DNA from: Helicostylum pulchrum
Lineage: Eukaryota > Mucoromycota > Mucoromycetes > Mucorales > Mucoraceae
Reading direction: 5' to 3'
Assembly (NCBI GenBank): GCA_025677825.1
Contig: JAIXMO010000023.1
Span: forward strand, 1-64,000
DNA length: 64,000 nt
In this document: positions 1 through 11,886 of the stretch, in pieces
How the letters are laid out: each line of letters begins with the position of its first letter
Position numbering within the stretch: the first letter of the stretch is position 1
Position numbers and translations under genes: made by a program
The notes under the pieces: generated by a model
Told to the model about the DNA's origin: nothing
What the model saw: the letters and a program-made list of their open reading frames with translations, nothing else
Database searches by the model: none

Positions 1-297
1 AAAAAGAAAACTTCCCAAGTCCTTTATAAAGTTAATCGCAAAGCCAAATGTACTGTTACTTTTAAATCTAATAATACCATATTTACTCAAAATCACTGGA
101 AACATAAAAATCGTTATCCTCTTGAAACCGGAGATGTTGTAAGATCAAAAATTGATGCTTAGATTGAAGAACATGTTGAAAATCATAAGGACTGGAAAGG
201 GACTGGTGTTGTAGCTTATAATTTCTCCCTCAATTATAAGCTGGTACACGATATGATTAATGTAAAATTCTCATTCTTTTTAAGGACAAGTTTTTGA
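1..297 (+). pseudogene. Unrecognised coding relic, cut by window edge and an in-frame stop
   Basis: Frame 1 reads as protein-like sequence from the window edge (begins KKKTSQVLYKVNRKAKC) to a TAG at 160-162. It continues in the same frame (IEEHVENHKDWKGTGVV) to a TGA at 295-297. Residue composition looks coding rather than random, but the stop and the missing start suggest a decayed gene. No family was recognised. It lies about 700 bp upstream of the Fanzor-type gene and could be remains of another element. Confidence 0.3.
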
Positions 298-976
298 ATG
301 ATCCTTTTGTTATATCATGGATCGCTGATTGGAAAAGAAAAGCAGGCAGTTAGTATTTTTATTTAGTTATTGTACTAGTTTATTTTTCGTATAGCTGCTT
401 GAAGAAGCTATAAAATGGAATTTTAATAGCACTTATGATACTCACAATACTTGCCAAAAATAAAGTTATCATAAAATGTATTCGCAACTGGTTTTGTGTT
501 ACTGGTTTCAAAAAAATCATAATTTTTACTTGCTTCTATGTTCATCAATATAACAGCCTTTAGCCGAAGAAAGGATGTTTACGTATCAATTAATAAAGCT
601 GATAGTAGTATGGTCAATGCCTTATACACTATATTGAACTGCATATCGGTATATGGCATATGTTTTAGTCTGTAGCTATTTGTAAGTAAATGTTTCTTGT
701 GTTGAATGCCAAAAGAACTATTTATCTGCGATAACTTATGAAACACTGTATTGCTATATACACTTTCATCAATAAAGGAGAGACGCGACCATATTTTTTA
801 TGATCATATCCTGACTTGGGATGTATATTTTCGTTTTTTTTTTTTTTCATTTTCTTTCGCTTATTTCTCACATTAGCTTGATCTCTAATATTTTTTTTAA
901 CAAAGGTACAGTTATAAAAAAGATATATACATCTATAGTTTCAGCAAACATAATCCTTAAAACCTATGATAAAAGG
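298..976. other. Non-coding upstream region of the Fanzor locus
   Basis: AT-rich sequence without a credible reading frame or splice-linked exon. It probably holds the promoter of the Fanzor-type gene. A T-run of about 15 nt lies at 835-848. No promoter element could be assigned. Confidence 0.5.
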
Positions 977-1276
977 ATGTGTAACTCAAAGAGGAAAAAG
1001 CAGGTCAGCTCCTTTACTGCAGACAAGCAAACGCCAGTGCCTTCACTCTCAAACAAGCGACGTCTCAGTGATGCGGAATCTTCACAATCACACTTTGCTA
1101 AAAGAACCAAAAAGCAACACAATAACGACCTAGCTTATCTTGCATACTTTGATCAATCAATGCATAATTTCATATCAGCTGTAATTCTGAATAAGATAAG
1201 AAGCAGCAAGAAACTTGATGCTGATTTACTAAAAGCAAAAAAGGATTTACAAAGCAAGAAAAGGCTTCCAAACTGA
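977..1276 (+). CDS. Basic leader ORF in frame with the Fanzor-type gene, ended by TGA
   Basis: An ATG at 977 opens 99 codons rich in Lys, Arg and Ser, with clusters such as NSKRKKQ, NKRR and KRTKKQ that look like nuclear localisation signals. The frame ends at TGA 1274-1276. The Fanzor ORF starts with ATG at 1280 in the same frame, three bases further on, so the two were probably one ORF. Either the TGA is an inactivating mutation, or the working protein starts at 1280, or an intron I could not define removes the stop. A basic N-terminal extension fits a nuclear DNA-acting enzyme. Confidence 0.45.
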   Translation: MCNSKRKKQVSSFTADKQTPVPSLSNKRRLSDAESSQSHFAKRTKKQHNNDLAYLAYFDQSMHNFISAVILNKIRSSKKLDADLLKAKKDLQSKKRLPN

Positions 1277-1279
1277 ATA

Positions 1280-4200
1280 ATGACAAATGCTGCGGCATTT
1301 GCTGGCCTGGAAGCTGCCGTGATGAGAAACTTTATGGAAAACAATGCCAGGAAGCTGCAAATTCACTTGTTTGTGGATTATGTTAATGAACACTTTGACT
1401 CAATCGCCAGCACTCTTAAAGAGAAAAATCTCTCTTTTAAAAAAGAAGGTCCCTCTTCTTCTTTATCTGCCCAGCCAAGTCCCTCTTCTTCATCTGTACA
1501 GTCAGTTCAAGATGGCTCAAATACCAAGGATGAGTACAGAACTTTTTCTATATCCATAAACAAAGCCCTTAGAAAAGATTTGCCCAAAGAGATAGAAGAG
1601 ATCGTCAAGACAAAGTTAGAGTCATCCATTAAGAACGCAAGTGACTATTATTCCCAGTTTCTGCTTGTAGTAAACTCCATGGTAATCATTATGAAAAGCA
1701 CAGCCTTTGTCGTCGACAGTGATGGCTTTCATGTAGAATCATCAGAAGGATACAACATATTTGGTCTGCTCCCAGATGAGTTTGTTCAAAGAAACAGTAT
1801 TCAGCCTTTGTTCTCCTCTATGCCGCTCCCAAAAAATATTCCAAATGGGCTTCGAGAAGAACTGGGTGTTCTGTTCACTGATCAGCACCTGTCACTCATT
1901 GCCTCCCACTGCTTTGGTTCAGGTGCCCGTCCAAGTAATCTTCAAAAACATCTTGTAGAAAGCTTTTTCTTTGAGGAATTAGAAAAAAATGGAATAAAGA
2001 AAGACACTTACAAAAACTTACTCAAGCAAGAGGAAAAAGTTGCTGTTACAACTAAAATCATGACAAACATAAAGAACATGTGGGTCAGCAACAACATTTT
2101 TACAAAACTTCTTGATCGCTTGGTCTCTATATTGCTCAAGCTGAATTTGGCTGGTAGTAGAGCTAATGATTACATGTCATACATCGCAGAGAAAAAAAAA
2201 GAGAGAGAAGACAAGAAGGAAAAGGGTGCTGAGAGGAATGTGCCAGTAGTCAGCTCCAACAGACGCAGAGAGTTAGTAAGAGAAGAATATAAGAAGAAGA
2301 AGAAACCCGAACAGAAGCTTCAGAAAATGGCTGATAAAGAAAAGCAAGAAAAATGCAAACACCATGTGCAAAAAAGCGAACAAAGAATTAATTTCTTCAA
2401 GAGACTTAGGAAAGATAGAGGCTCCGTTTTGGTAAGATAAGAGTTTAATTGTAAAGGGAGCATACTAACAAGTATATATAATAGCCCTCTACTAGTGCTG
2501 CCATAGGAAAGAAAAAAGAAAATGACGATTTGGTAAAAACTAGTCTCTGCCTGCACAATTGAAAATAACTAACTCGCATGTTTTATAGAGCTCTGCTGAA
2601 AAAGAAGTTAAGGCTATTGATGATGAGTCTTCCCGTTCACGGCTAAAATCTTTGAAATCTGTAGCAAAGCATCTTCTGCTCTCGCTTGAGAAGCCACCTA
2701 CTATAGAGCGTCTGAAAAAGGAGATTCCGGATGGTACAGAAAAAGAAGTTAATACTCTGGATATGCTGATTAGAATCTTGAAGCCGTACATCCCTGTCAA
2801 GAAAGATCGCTTCGCCATTGGTTGCCAACTCCCTTTCTGTTTGCTCGCAAACGATGTCTTGTGTACTGTTGGTTATGCAAGGTTTGATCGGCTACTTTTC
2901 CCAAAGCCAAAGCCAACGCAACTGCAGGCGTTAGATGTTAGTGCGCCGTCGTTGTACCAAATGCTTACATCAGACCCAAATCCTCTTAGTATAGCAGACT
3001 TTAACAGCAACAAAATTGACTCTGTTGAGTATGCCAGATCAAACAAGGATGCCGTTTTCTGCTCCATCTTTGATATGGCACAAATCAATCAAGCCTGCAA
3101 GTCATACAAGCTCACTTTCGCACAAAATATCAAAGTGTTACCTGGAATGAAAGCTTGCAAAGTACTAGGGTCAAAGACTGTCTGCAGAGCTAATGAAGTT
3201 CAAGCAGAGAAACCAGATACATATTTTTCGTGTATCTTGAATCATCCTGTAATCATAGAAGAGTGTAAGAATGACTCCTCCGAGCTGACAAAGGAAATTA
3301 CTGCTTTGCAAGACAAAGTCAAGAAATTGAACGATACGTTACGAGACTTGTACAAGTCTGACAAAGTGGTCAAGCTGACAAGTGAGATAAAACAAATCAA
3401 GACTGATATGATCAGGGCCAAAAACGACAGCGAGCTTAAAGCCAAACTGAAAATAGCCAAGGATCAAAAATACAAAGCATATCTTGAAATTCAAAAGTGC
3501 AAGTCTGCCAAAGCTTCACCTAATCAAGATCTATACTACAAGAGAATGGCCTTGCGCTATAAAGCTCAGATATCCAAGAAGAGAAAAGATGTCTCTGATG
3601 TCCCAAAAGAAGAAGAAGCAGAAGACCAGCCATCCATTTTACTTACAAGTGCGACTCGAGGTGTTTTCAAGGCTGAACAATGTAGTTTGTTAAACCCTGA
3701 AAAAGGCTTTATCTTCTCGGGTACAGATAACGGCATGATCAAAATGTCAACAACTACAGTCTTTGATTTAAATCGCTACAAGTTTCACTTGAATTTGTAC
3801 AATCGTTATCAAGTCTTACAAGAAGCAGAGGTGAATGTTGAAAATGGATGTGAATATCTCAACTTGCCTAAAAAAACACTGGTGATTAACTCTGCAGATA
3901 TCGATGCTGGCTGCTCTCACCGTAAGGTTAGAAAGAAGTTGGAGAGGGAAAAGAGGATAACCGAAGAAGGAAAGGAAGTGGCCAAAATTGAAAAAAAGCT
4001 ATCTGAATCATCTGTTACTACCAAGAACAACACTTTATCGCAGTATAAGAATTTGTTTGATCTCCATAATTTACATTCTGAACAGTTACAACTGTTTTAT
4101 TCTTCTAAAAAGAGGTCAAATATTCTCAGATCAAAGGAAATACAGGAGAAGAGGTTCCTAGATTCGTTGGTAGACAGTGAAAGAAGAAGTATAGTGTCCG

Positions 4201-4757
4201 GAAAAGGTAAGATACAGTGCACACATAAAACTTGCCTCCTATGTATTTTTGGGAGCTCAACAGAATTTTGTGACTTGATAGATTGTCACAGAGTTGTACA
4301 ATTTGTTGGAGACAGGGGCACTGGTGTTGGAAGTAGGATAAGAGGGTATAGAAGATATGGAGGAAAATGGTTGGAGGAGATGCGTAATAAACGGGGAAAT
4401 GTTTGCCTCACTAATGAGCATAGGACCTCACAAACTTGCCTCTACTGCTTTGAACAATTGGAGCATCCATTACGAATAGAACAAAAAGGCGAAAGGCTGT
4501 TAAAATCATATACCAAAGGGAGCTTGATGTGCGTGAACCCTAAGTGTGTCTCATTCAAACATGGAAGGGCTTTAAAATCCCGAGATGCTCTATCATCTTT
4601 AGCTATTGGTTTTTCTGGTCTTTCTTCGGTCGTACTTGGAATGCCAATCCCTCATTTCTCGCCTTATAAAATCAGTCAATTTAACACTGAACAATTTAAA
4701 ACTGCAGCATCTCCCTTCCGTAAAGAAGAGGGGAATAGCCAGTTGCGAAGCAACTAA
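1280..4757 (+). CDS. Fanzor-type (eukaryotic TnpB/OrfB-like) RNA-guided nuclease candidate
   Basis: Two exons, 1280-2431 and 2589-4757, are joined by a phase-0 intron (GTAAGA...TATAG) to give about 1106 residues. The N-terminal third is helical and ends in a Lys/Glu-rich stretch; a charged coiled-coil region follows. The C-terminal part shows the RuvC fold of TnpB/Fanzor proteins: RuvC-I FSGTDNGMIKMSTT with Asp at 3726-3728, RuvC-II TNEHRTSQTC with Glu at 4416-4418, and RuvC-III KSRDALSSLAIG with Asp at 4584-4586. Between the last two lies a zinc site CLYC...CVNPKC. All three acidic residues are present, so catalysis may be intact. Known Fanzors are RNA-guided DNA nucleases carried by eukaryotic transposons; that role is inferred here. 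The guide-RNA region is unknown. Confidence 0.75.
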
Positions 4758-4920
4758 GGAATACATAAAAGACTAACAAGTGGTGTAACGGGTATACTTA
4801 CAAAAAAGACAACTCTTGTACAAGAATGCTATCATCAACATCAATGAATTTAGGACGTCAAAGGTATCATTGGTTTATTTTTTCAAGTGATAAATAAAAA
4901 GACCTAATTTTTCTTTAACG

Positions 4921-5128
4921 TATAGGTTTGTTAAAATGCAACGAATACGGCCTAGAAAATCTTAAACTCTCCTCTAGACAACGCTCCCATGGTATTTTAA
5001 GCTGCAAATCTTGTAACATACTTTGGGATAGAGATATAAACGTTGCCTTAAATATGCTTAGCATATCTCGTTCGGTGTGGAGTGGTAACGGAAGACCCAC
5101 TGTTTTCTGTCGCCAGAAATCGCAGTAA
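4921..5128 (+). pseudogene. Orphan Fanzor/TnpB C-terminal exon (second zinc and RuvC-III module)
   Basis: After a good acceptor (T-rich tract then ACGTATAG, about 4909-4924) the frame reads LLKCNEYGLENLKL, then HGILSCKSCNILWDRDINVA and ends at TAA/TGA near 5128 after GNGRPTVFCRQKSQ. CKSC followed by WDRDINVALNML is the standard C-terminal zinc half and RuvC-III Asp of TnpB/Fanzor proteins. The upstream gene already has its own version (CVNPKC, SRDALSSLAIG), so this is a second module. It is either the 3' exon of a decayed paralogue or an alternative terminal exon. No exons with RuvC-I or RuvC-II for it were found between 4758 and 4920. Confidence 0.6.
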
Positions 5129-5524
5129 GAACACTGTTTCTTCCTTTCTGGAAGATTTAGATATTTACCAGGTAAAGTATTTGAGAAAAGCATTATTTTA
5201 AAAATTTACTGAAAGAGGTTTCAAAAGCTAACTTGCCTTTTTTGTAACATTAATGTCTAGTTGTGTAAGGAGGTTTTTGTTCACTTGTTGTTTACCATAA
5301 CATTTAAACCATCAACAGAAGTAAAAACATGTGAAATTTGTATTGGGAAGTTCGATCTTTATTAACAGTGATGATATTGGTGGTAGTGATATATAATTAG
5401 CGATAAACCAATGATGTGACACTGTAACTTTGTGTTTACAGAGTCTTGACTTTAGCTTCTATCGTCAAGGAAATTTGGATGTATTTTCGTTGATTTAAAG
5501 GTCTTGATGAGAGCACCATCTCAC

Positions 5525-5595
5525 ATCTTGATACTCAACAACTTTCTACAGGTCAAAGGTCAACTTGCTATGGTACTTGTCCACCTGCGACAGTT
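5525..5595 (+). repeat. Imperfect direct repeat, copy 1
   Basis: The core ATACTCAACAACTTTCTAC followed by a related tail (CAACTTGCTATGGTACT...CGACAGTT) recurs at 5710-5775 with substitutions and small indels. Copies are 185 bp apart in the same orientation. No family was recognised. Confidence 0.55.
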
Positions 5596-5709
5596 ACATC
5601 TACAATACAAGCTTTATTTGGCGCTTAAGACTTATCTATTTATTTATTTTTCCTGTTTTCGCTAAAAGAGATCGCTTAGAAGTGTCATTTTCAAACAAGA
5701 TCTGCCTAA

Positions 5710-5775
5710 TATCTTAATACTCAACAACTTTCTACGGGACAGCTTGTTATGATACTCACCCGTCCGTGACAGTTT
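5710..5775 (+). repeat. Imperfect direct repeat, copy 2
   Basis: Shares ATACTCAACAACTTTCTAC with 5525-5595, then AGCTTGTTATGATACTC and GTGACAGTT. It looks like an old local duplication. Confidence 0.55.
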
Positions 5776-6177
5776 AACTAACCATATCTTTAACTGTTAT
5801 ATTCTATTATTTTCGTTAATTGGAGTTAATGTTTTTAGCATTACACGTTCGCAATAAAAACCTGTTAATGTATGTGATATTTTTTTAAATATCTCACCAG
5901 CTGTTTTTTTTAATGCAGAACTATAAACCCTTCTCTTTTTGTTAAAAGGTACGAATGACGCAAGTATCGACTTGTTTGATCGTATTTTATTCCTGCATCT
6001 GATGTCGATGAGATTAAAGGTAAAAAATCAGATCTTAGCATAACAATAAAAAAAGAACAACTATTCACTCCGCGCTTTTCCCCTGTCAAATCGAAACTAT
6101 ATATTTTATCAATCTTGAAATTTTATTTCATGTAAAGAGGAAGATGAGGGGGTTGGGGGATATCTAATTATATATAT

Positions 6178-6907
6178 TTACAAACGTGCCTTTACTTCAG
6201 GTACGTACCAGGCCATCTCCACTTCCTTTTGAGTGAACCCACACTTTTGATAAAAGGGTACATTCTATATATTTACAGTTTAGTATACACACACACACAT
6301 ACACAAATAAATAAACAAACCTTTTCAGAACAATCCAAAATGACTTTATAACAACCACGCTTAGCACCAATATACTTGAGGGCTTGAATGATTCTTAAAC
6401 CCAGCTTCTTTCCTTGTTGATTACCATTCACTGCGATATCCTCAATGTGCCCAACTAATCCATTCTTATGAACAAATTTTCTTTCAACAAGAATTGTACC
6501 AACGGCAACAACTTGATTCTTTGCATCTTCGGTAATAGTAATAGTGTGATCTATATAGACATACTGTTAGTTTTCAAAGTATAAAATCGAGTTTTTTTTA
6601 AAAATAAAAAGTGTACATACATTGATGGTTATGCTTCTTTAAATAATTAAATTGTTCTACACACAAAAAAAAAAAAAAAAAAAAAAAACTGGTTTAGTAC
6701 ATGACTGCAGATACAACACTTTTTTTTTTTTTTACCGTCAAATTCTTGTCTGGAATGGTTACCAACTTCAGTTAAAACTTCCAATACTTTAAGAAAGCCA
6801 CGTTCATAATCATTTGAACGAAGAGCACGGAGCGTATAACCGGGAGGTAAAAGGGATTGAACTTCAGGAGAGAGTAAATCGGATTCAAAGAGAGAAACTT
6901 CAGTCAT
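6178..6907 (-). CDS. GNA1: Glucosamine-6-phosphate N-acetyltransferase
   Basis: Four exons (6907-6736, 6656-6621, 6550-6321, 6264-6178) close in phase to 174 residues, the usual length of fungal Gna1. The protein starts MTEVSLFESDLLSPEVQ and includes LRALRSNDYERGF, then VERKFVHKNGLVGHIEDIAV, the acetyl-CoA loop region NQQGKKLGLR, and CYKVILDCSEK next to NVPFYQKCGF, all hallmarks of the GNAT-fold GNA1 family. It transfers acetyl from acetyl-CoA to glucosamine-6-phosphate on the way to UDP-GlcNAc, needed for chitin and glycans. Exon 2 is only 36 nt. The nearest gene on the same strand, BUD32, lies 735 bp away. Confidence 0.93.
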
Positions 6908-7642
6908 TGTATTTGCTTTGTAAAAAAGAGATAAAGAAGAGAGCTTTTCTTTTCTTTTTCTTTTTTTTTACTTTTATCACCTTTTTTTTCCGCGGAAAAA
7001 GAAGAACTTTTTCTAATTACAATCCGCGGGACAGAAAAAAAAAAGTTGATTGGTTTCTATTTCCAGATACTCCTTCTTTTTTATTATTGCTGATATTTAA
7101 ACACGTTTGATACCAAAAGAAAAAAAGAACGTGAAGCGGTACTTTTAGAATAAAACAAACAAACAAAACGTGTGATTTTATTTTCATTTATACGAGTTTA
7201 TTTTATTTTTTTGTTAAAGGCACCTTCTGGCAAAAAAAAAAAAGGTATCTTCTTGTACTAAAAATAATCTCCAGTCGTACCAATAAACGGGAATAAAAAC
7301 AAATTGTCTTGTCAAATAAAGTATTATAGTTTTGGCGATGAAAATAAAAAAAGCTCTATCTAAATACATGTACCACCTCTCAGTTTTGCGGTAAGCTTTT
7401 TATTGCACGCGTAAATAAGCGAACTTTACTAGCTCCGTTTTAATAAACATCAAAGCATATCTCAAAATTTACTCTAATGGATACCTTTTAGAAGAGTACC
7501 GCAAATAAAAAAAAAGGCTTCGATTCATGTAAACATACTTGTATTGATACCAAATGTATATATATTTAAACAGAGTATGCTGGAGCTATCTCAAAAAAAA
7601 AAAAAAAAACTTGACCGCTAAAACTATCCAGATCCAAAGCAA
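6908..7642. other. Intergenic, GNA1 promoter side and BUD32 3' side
   Basis: No coding frame is supported. The region carries long A and T homopolymers and a CCGCGG palindrome near 6990 and again near 7023. It should contain the GNA1 promoter (minus strand) and the BUD32 terminator. Confidence 0.5.
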
Positions 7643-8637
<995 letters not shown>

Positions 8638-8747
8638 GTTCGATAGTAAAGAAAAAGAAGAGAAAAAATAACAACAAAAAATAATTATAAAAAAAAAGAG
8701 GGTCGATTGTGACTGGTAAAGCAATTTATTGTTCAAACCAAATGTCT

Positions 8748-10436
8748 TTATACAGTGTCCATTGGTGTATCCTTTCTACCCTACAAATAACAAAAGGCAT
8801 TAATAAATAAAACAAATAAAATTAAAAGCAAGTAGACTTACATAGTTGACATAATCAGGCGTTTCACAAGCTTCATACTCATCAATCAACTCCTGCACAA
8901 CATTTCTTGAATCATCAAACTCCTCCAAATCATCCGAGAACATGGAATACTTTCTGTACTGCTCCAAAAACGCATTTCTCTTCCTTAATTTATCATACTG
9001 ATCACAGGTACGTTTAAACAATGAAGCAATACTGGTATGATTTGCCAACATCAACCCACTAACTCTATGAGGTGTTTGAACATAAGGTGATTTTTTAGAT
9101 AATGCGACCTGAATACTGGCTGGTCCCCAAGGTATAAACGAAGCCAATCTTCTTTCGCGAATTCTTAATAAAGATTTATGTACATCTGTGGGGTCTGCCT
9201 CTCCCTGAATAATATCCAATACAGAAATATAACAACTACGTTTAGATGGTACAGTTGAAACCATTCGGTTCTTGGGTTGTAATAATCGTCTCATGACATC
9301 CAATACGGTAGTTTTACGAATTGATTTAGCCTTTTCTACTTGTTCACTTGAAAAGGGTGTATAAGATGTAGTAAGGAAATGGCATCGAGGTGTAGGTATT
9401 AACGAGGCTACAATACCAACTAAATCGTTATTCATGTATCCGGGGTATCGAAGTGTAGTTGTACTAGCTGACATCACGGTCGATACCAATTGGTTGGTTT
9501 GTTCAAATGTAGGTTGTTGAATATGTAATCTGTCGGTCGCAATACGTGATAATGCGGCATTATCAAGTACAACTACACTATCAGCATTGTTCGTTAATCG
9601 CTTTAATGCCAGCATACTGTTATATGGTTGTACTACTGTATCCGATACTTCTTCACTGTTGGGAAATACTGAGTATGTTTGAATCAATTTTTTAGGGTAC
9701 CGGTCGTTTAATCTCTCTAATAAAAATGATCCTAAACCTGATCCAGTACCGCCAGCAATTGAATGAAGTAGCATGAATCCCTAATTTTTTATATTAGTTT
9801 CCTCCCCCCTCTTTACCAAAAATAATAATCCTATTTCTTACTTCTAATGAATCACTGTTATCTGCTTCTCTATCTACCATATCCATAATATCTTCACACA
9901 TTCTTTCTCCTTGAGAGTATCCATTAGGCCACGTATTACCTGCTCCTCCTCCATCTTGTGAAGTAAAGATATTTTCTGGATTATACAAGTTGGCGAAAGG
10001 TGAAGCTTTAATATTGTTAATAACCTATTGTTTTTTTTAAAAGAAATTAATATTGTTGTCGTTGCATGTAAAAAAAGAAGGCGTAATTTACTCTGGGTTC
10101 AAGATCTAATAAGAGTGCGCGAGGAATATAATGTTCATCATCGGCCTACACATGTAACAATAATATAATGAATAAACAACAATTTTAACACATAATAAAA
10201 AAATCACGGACTCACTTGATAGAAGAAGACATCTTTTCTATCACCACCTTCCGTTGCGAAATCTTCCAGAGTTCCGTCTTTACTAATACCATGTTCTGCA
10301 CAAATTTGTTTCCAAAATTCACTACCAACTACAGTAAAGATACTTGTAAGCATTTTACTACGTCACATAAAGAATTTATATATTTACTTTGATTGCCACA
10401 TTGACCAGCTTGTAACGTTATAATTTCGCGTGGCAT
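8748..10436 (-). CDS. Gamma-tubulin
   Basis: Six exons (10436-10388, 10328-10216, 10145-10092, 10024-9842, 9780-8842, 8780-8748) close to 456 residues, the expected length. It starts [18 protein letters not shown], has the GTP-binding [10 protein letters not shown] loop, NWARGY-region equivalent [10 protein letters not shown], and the gamma-type features [20 protein letters not shown] and [16 protein letters not shown] [13 protein letters not shown]. It ends [14 protein letters not shown]. Gamma-tubulin nucleates microtubules at spindle pole bodies. The last exon holds only ten codons. The 3' end lies 110 bp from the BUD32 start on the same strand. Confidence 0.96.
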
Positions 10437-10660
10437 CCTATACTATATAAAATTTTAAAAAAGTATAAAGAAAAGAGATAAACAAATACACGGTACATTT
10501 TTTGTTTCCCTTAAAAATAACTGTAACAAAAAAAAAAATGTTTCGTGACGCGCTTAAAAAAATAAAGTTTTTTTTTTTTACATAAATCATTTACATGTCT
10601 CTTTTTTTTTATTATGGTACAAAATATAGTAAGAAGGGGGGGGGGGGATTCTAATGTTAT

Positions 10661-11703
10661 TTAACAATTTTCCTTCTTTTCAGTCAAATCATTTTGATAA
10701 TCATGCAAACGAAGTAAGTTACGCTCCAACATGGCAACAGTGACTTTACCAACAGAAGGAACATAGATAGAGGCACGAGTCTTGACATCATCTTCAAAGT
10801 TCTTGAAAGAACTAAAGTTAATAGCAATAACACCATCCTTTAATAAACTAGTAGAGAGTTTATAGTTGGGTGTAGGTACACCGGTAATTACAACATCACA
10901 TTGAGGTATAACTTGTTCTGCAGTAAGTTCGGTATCTTCAACTTGATGAGCAGCTAATTTAATACCAGATCCACGCGTAAAGATTTGAACACCAGTAACA
11001 TCAATAGAATAAACCTTGGCTCCATCATTAGCAAGCATAGCAGCTAAAGGACGGCCGACAATTTCACTACGATTGACAACAGCAATAGTACGACCATAAA
11101 GACGGTTACCGTAAGGAATGACATGGTTATAAACACCAATATACTCTAAAATCTTAACGCAGGCAAGAGGAGTACAAGGAATAATACACTTCATGGTCTC
11201 AGTAGAATCCATAAAACGAATATTGTGATAGACGTTATGGACAAACTTATGACAAAGACCTTCAACATCCTTAAGTTCACTTACACAACTTTGAAGGTAC
11301 AAATCTTGTTTACCACCAAAGACAGGATAATAAACCATAATACCGTTAACTGACTTATCTTCGTTTGCTTCTGTGATCTTTCCCTCTAATTCTAATTTGG
11401 TTGCTTTACGAAGTTCGAACTCAACTCCTGTTTCGGCACAAGTCTTTGCTGTCCATTCAGCATATTTAATAGCAGCTGGGTCTTCATTGGCAAGGAAACC
11501 TACCAACTTGGGGCGGATATTACGTTCCTTGATATCTTCCTTAATTTGTGTTCTACATACAAAAAAACTGTCAGAAAAAATCACGCAAAAATAAAAATAA
11601 AAATAAAAATACACAGAAACAAAAATTGTATTGTATAAATTGTGTTTTCTCTTTACCTGAAAGAAGCAGAAACCTTTGAAGCAAGAATAGTTTTACAAGA
11701 CAT
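10661..11703 (-). CDS. MTD1: NAD-dependent 5,10-methylenetetrahydrofolate dehydrogenase
   Basis: Two exons (11703-11657 and about 11552-10661) give about 312 residues beginning MSCKTILASKVSASFR. It has KLVGFLANEDPAAIKYAEWT, NGIMVYYPVFGGKQD, and the Rossmann signature TIAVVNRSEIVGRPLAAML, matching yeast Mtd1 rather than the bifunctional MTHFD. It oxidises methylene-THF with NAD in the cytosolic one-carbon pathway that feeds purine synthesis. A G-run (ggggggggg) lies just beyond the stop. The acceptor position carries a 1-nt uncertainty. Confidence 0.94.
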
Positions 11704-11886
11704 GATTTTATTATAAATGAATATATGTATGTTATATGTGTGTAAAAGAAAAAAAAAATCGGAGATGGGTTCGTGGCTTTTTAAATAACAAAAAAAAAAG
11801 CAGTCTATTTAAATACAATTACGCTTTTTTTTTCGAGAAAAAATAACCCCTCCCATACAAAAAGTCATCTCCGATGACATCTAACT

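Larger units (their letters stand above)
5129..6177. other. Intergenic region downstream of the Fanzor locus
   Basis: No coding frame is supported. The stretch contains one imperfect direct repeat (5525-5595 and 5710-5775) and AT-rich filler. Because guide RNAs of TnpB/Fanzor systems usually come from the 3' end of the element, this interval and 4758-5128 are where I would look for one. That is inference. Confidence 0.4.
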
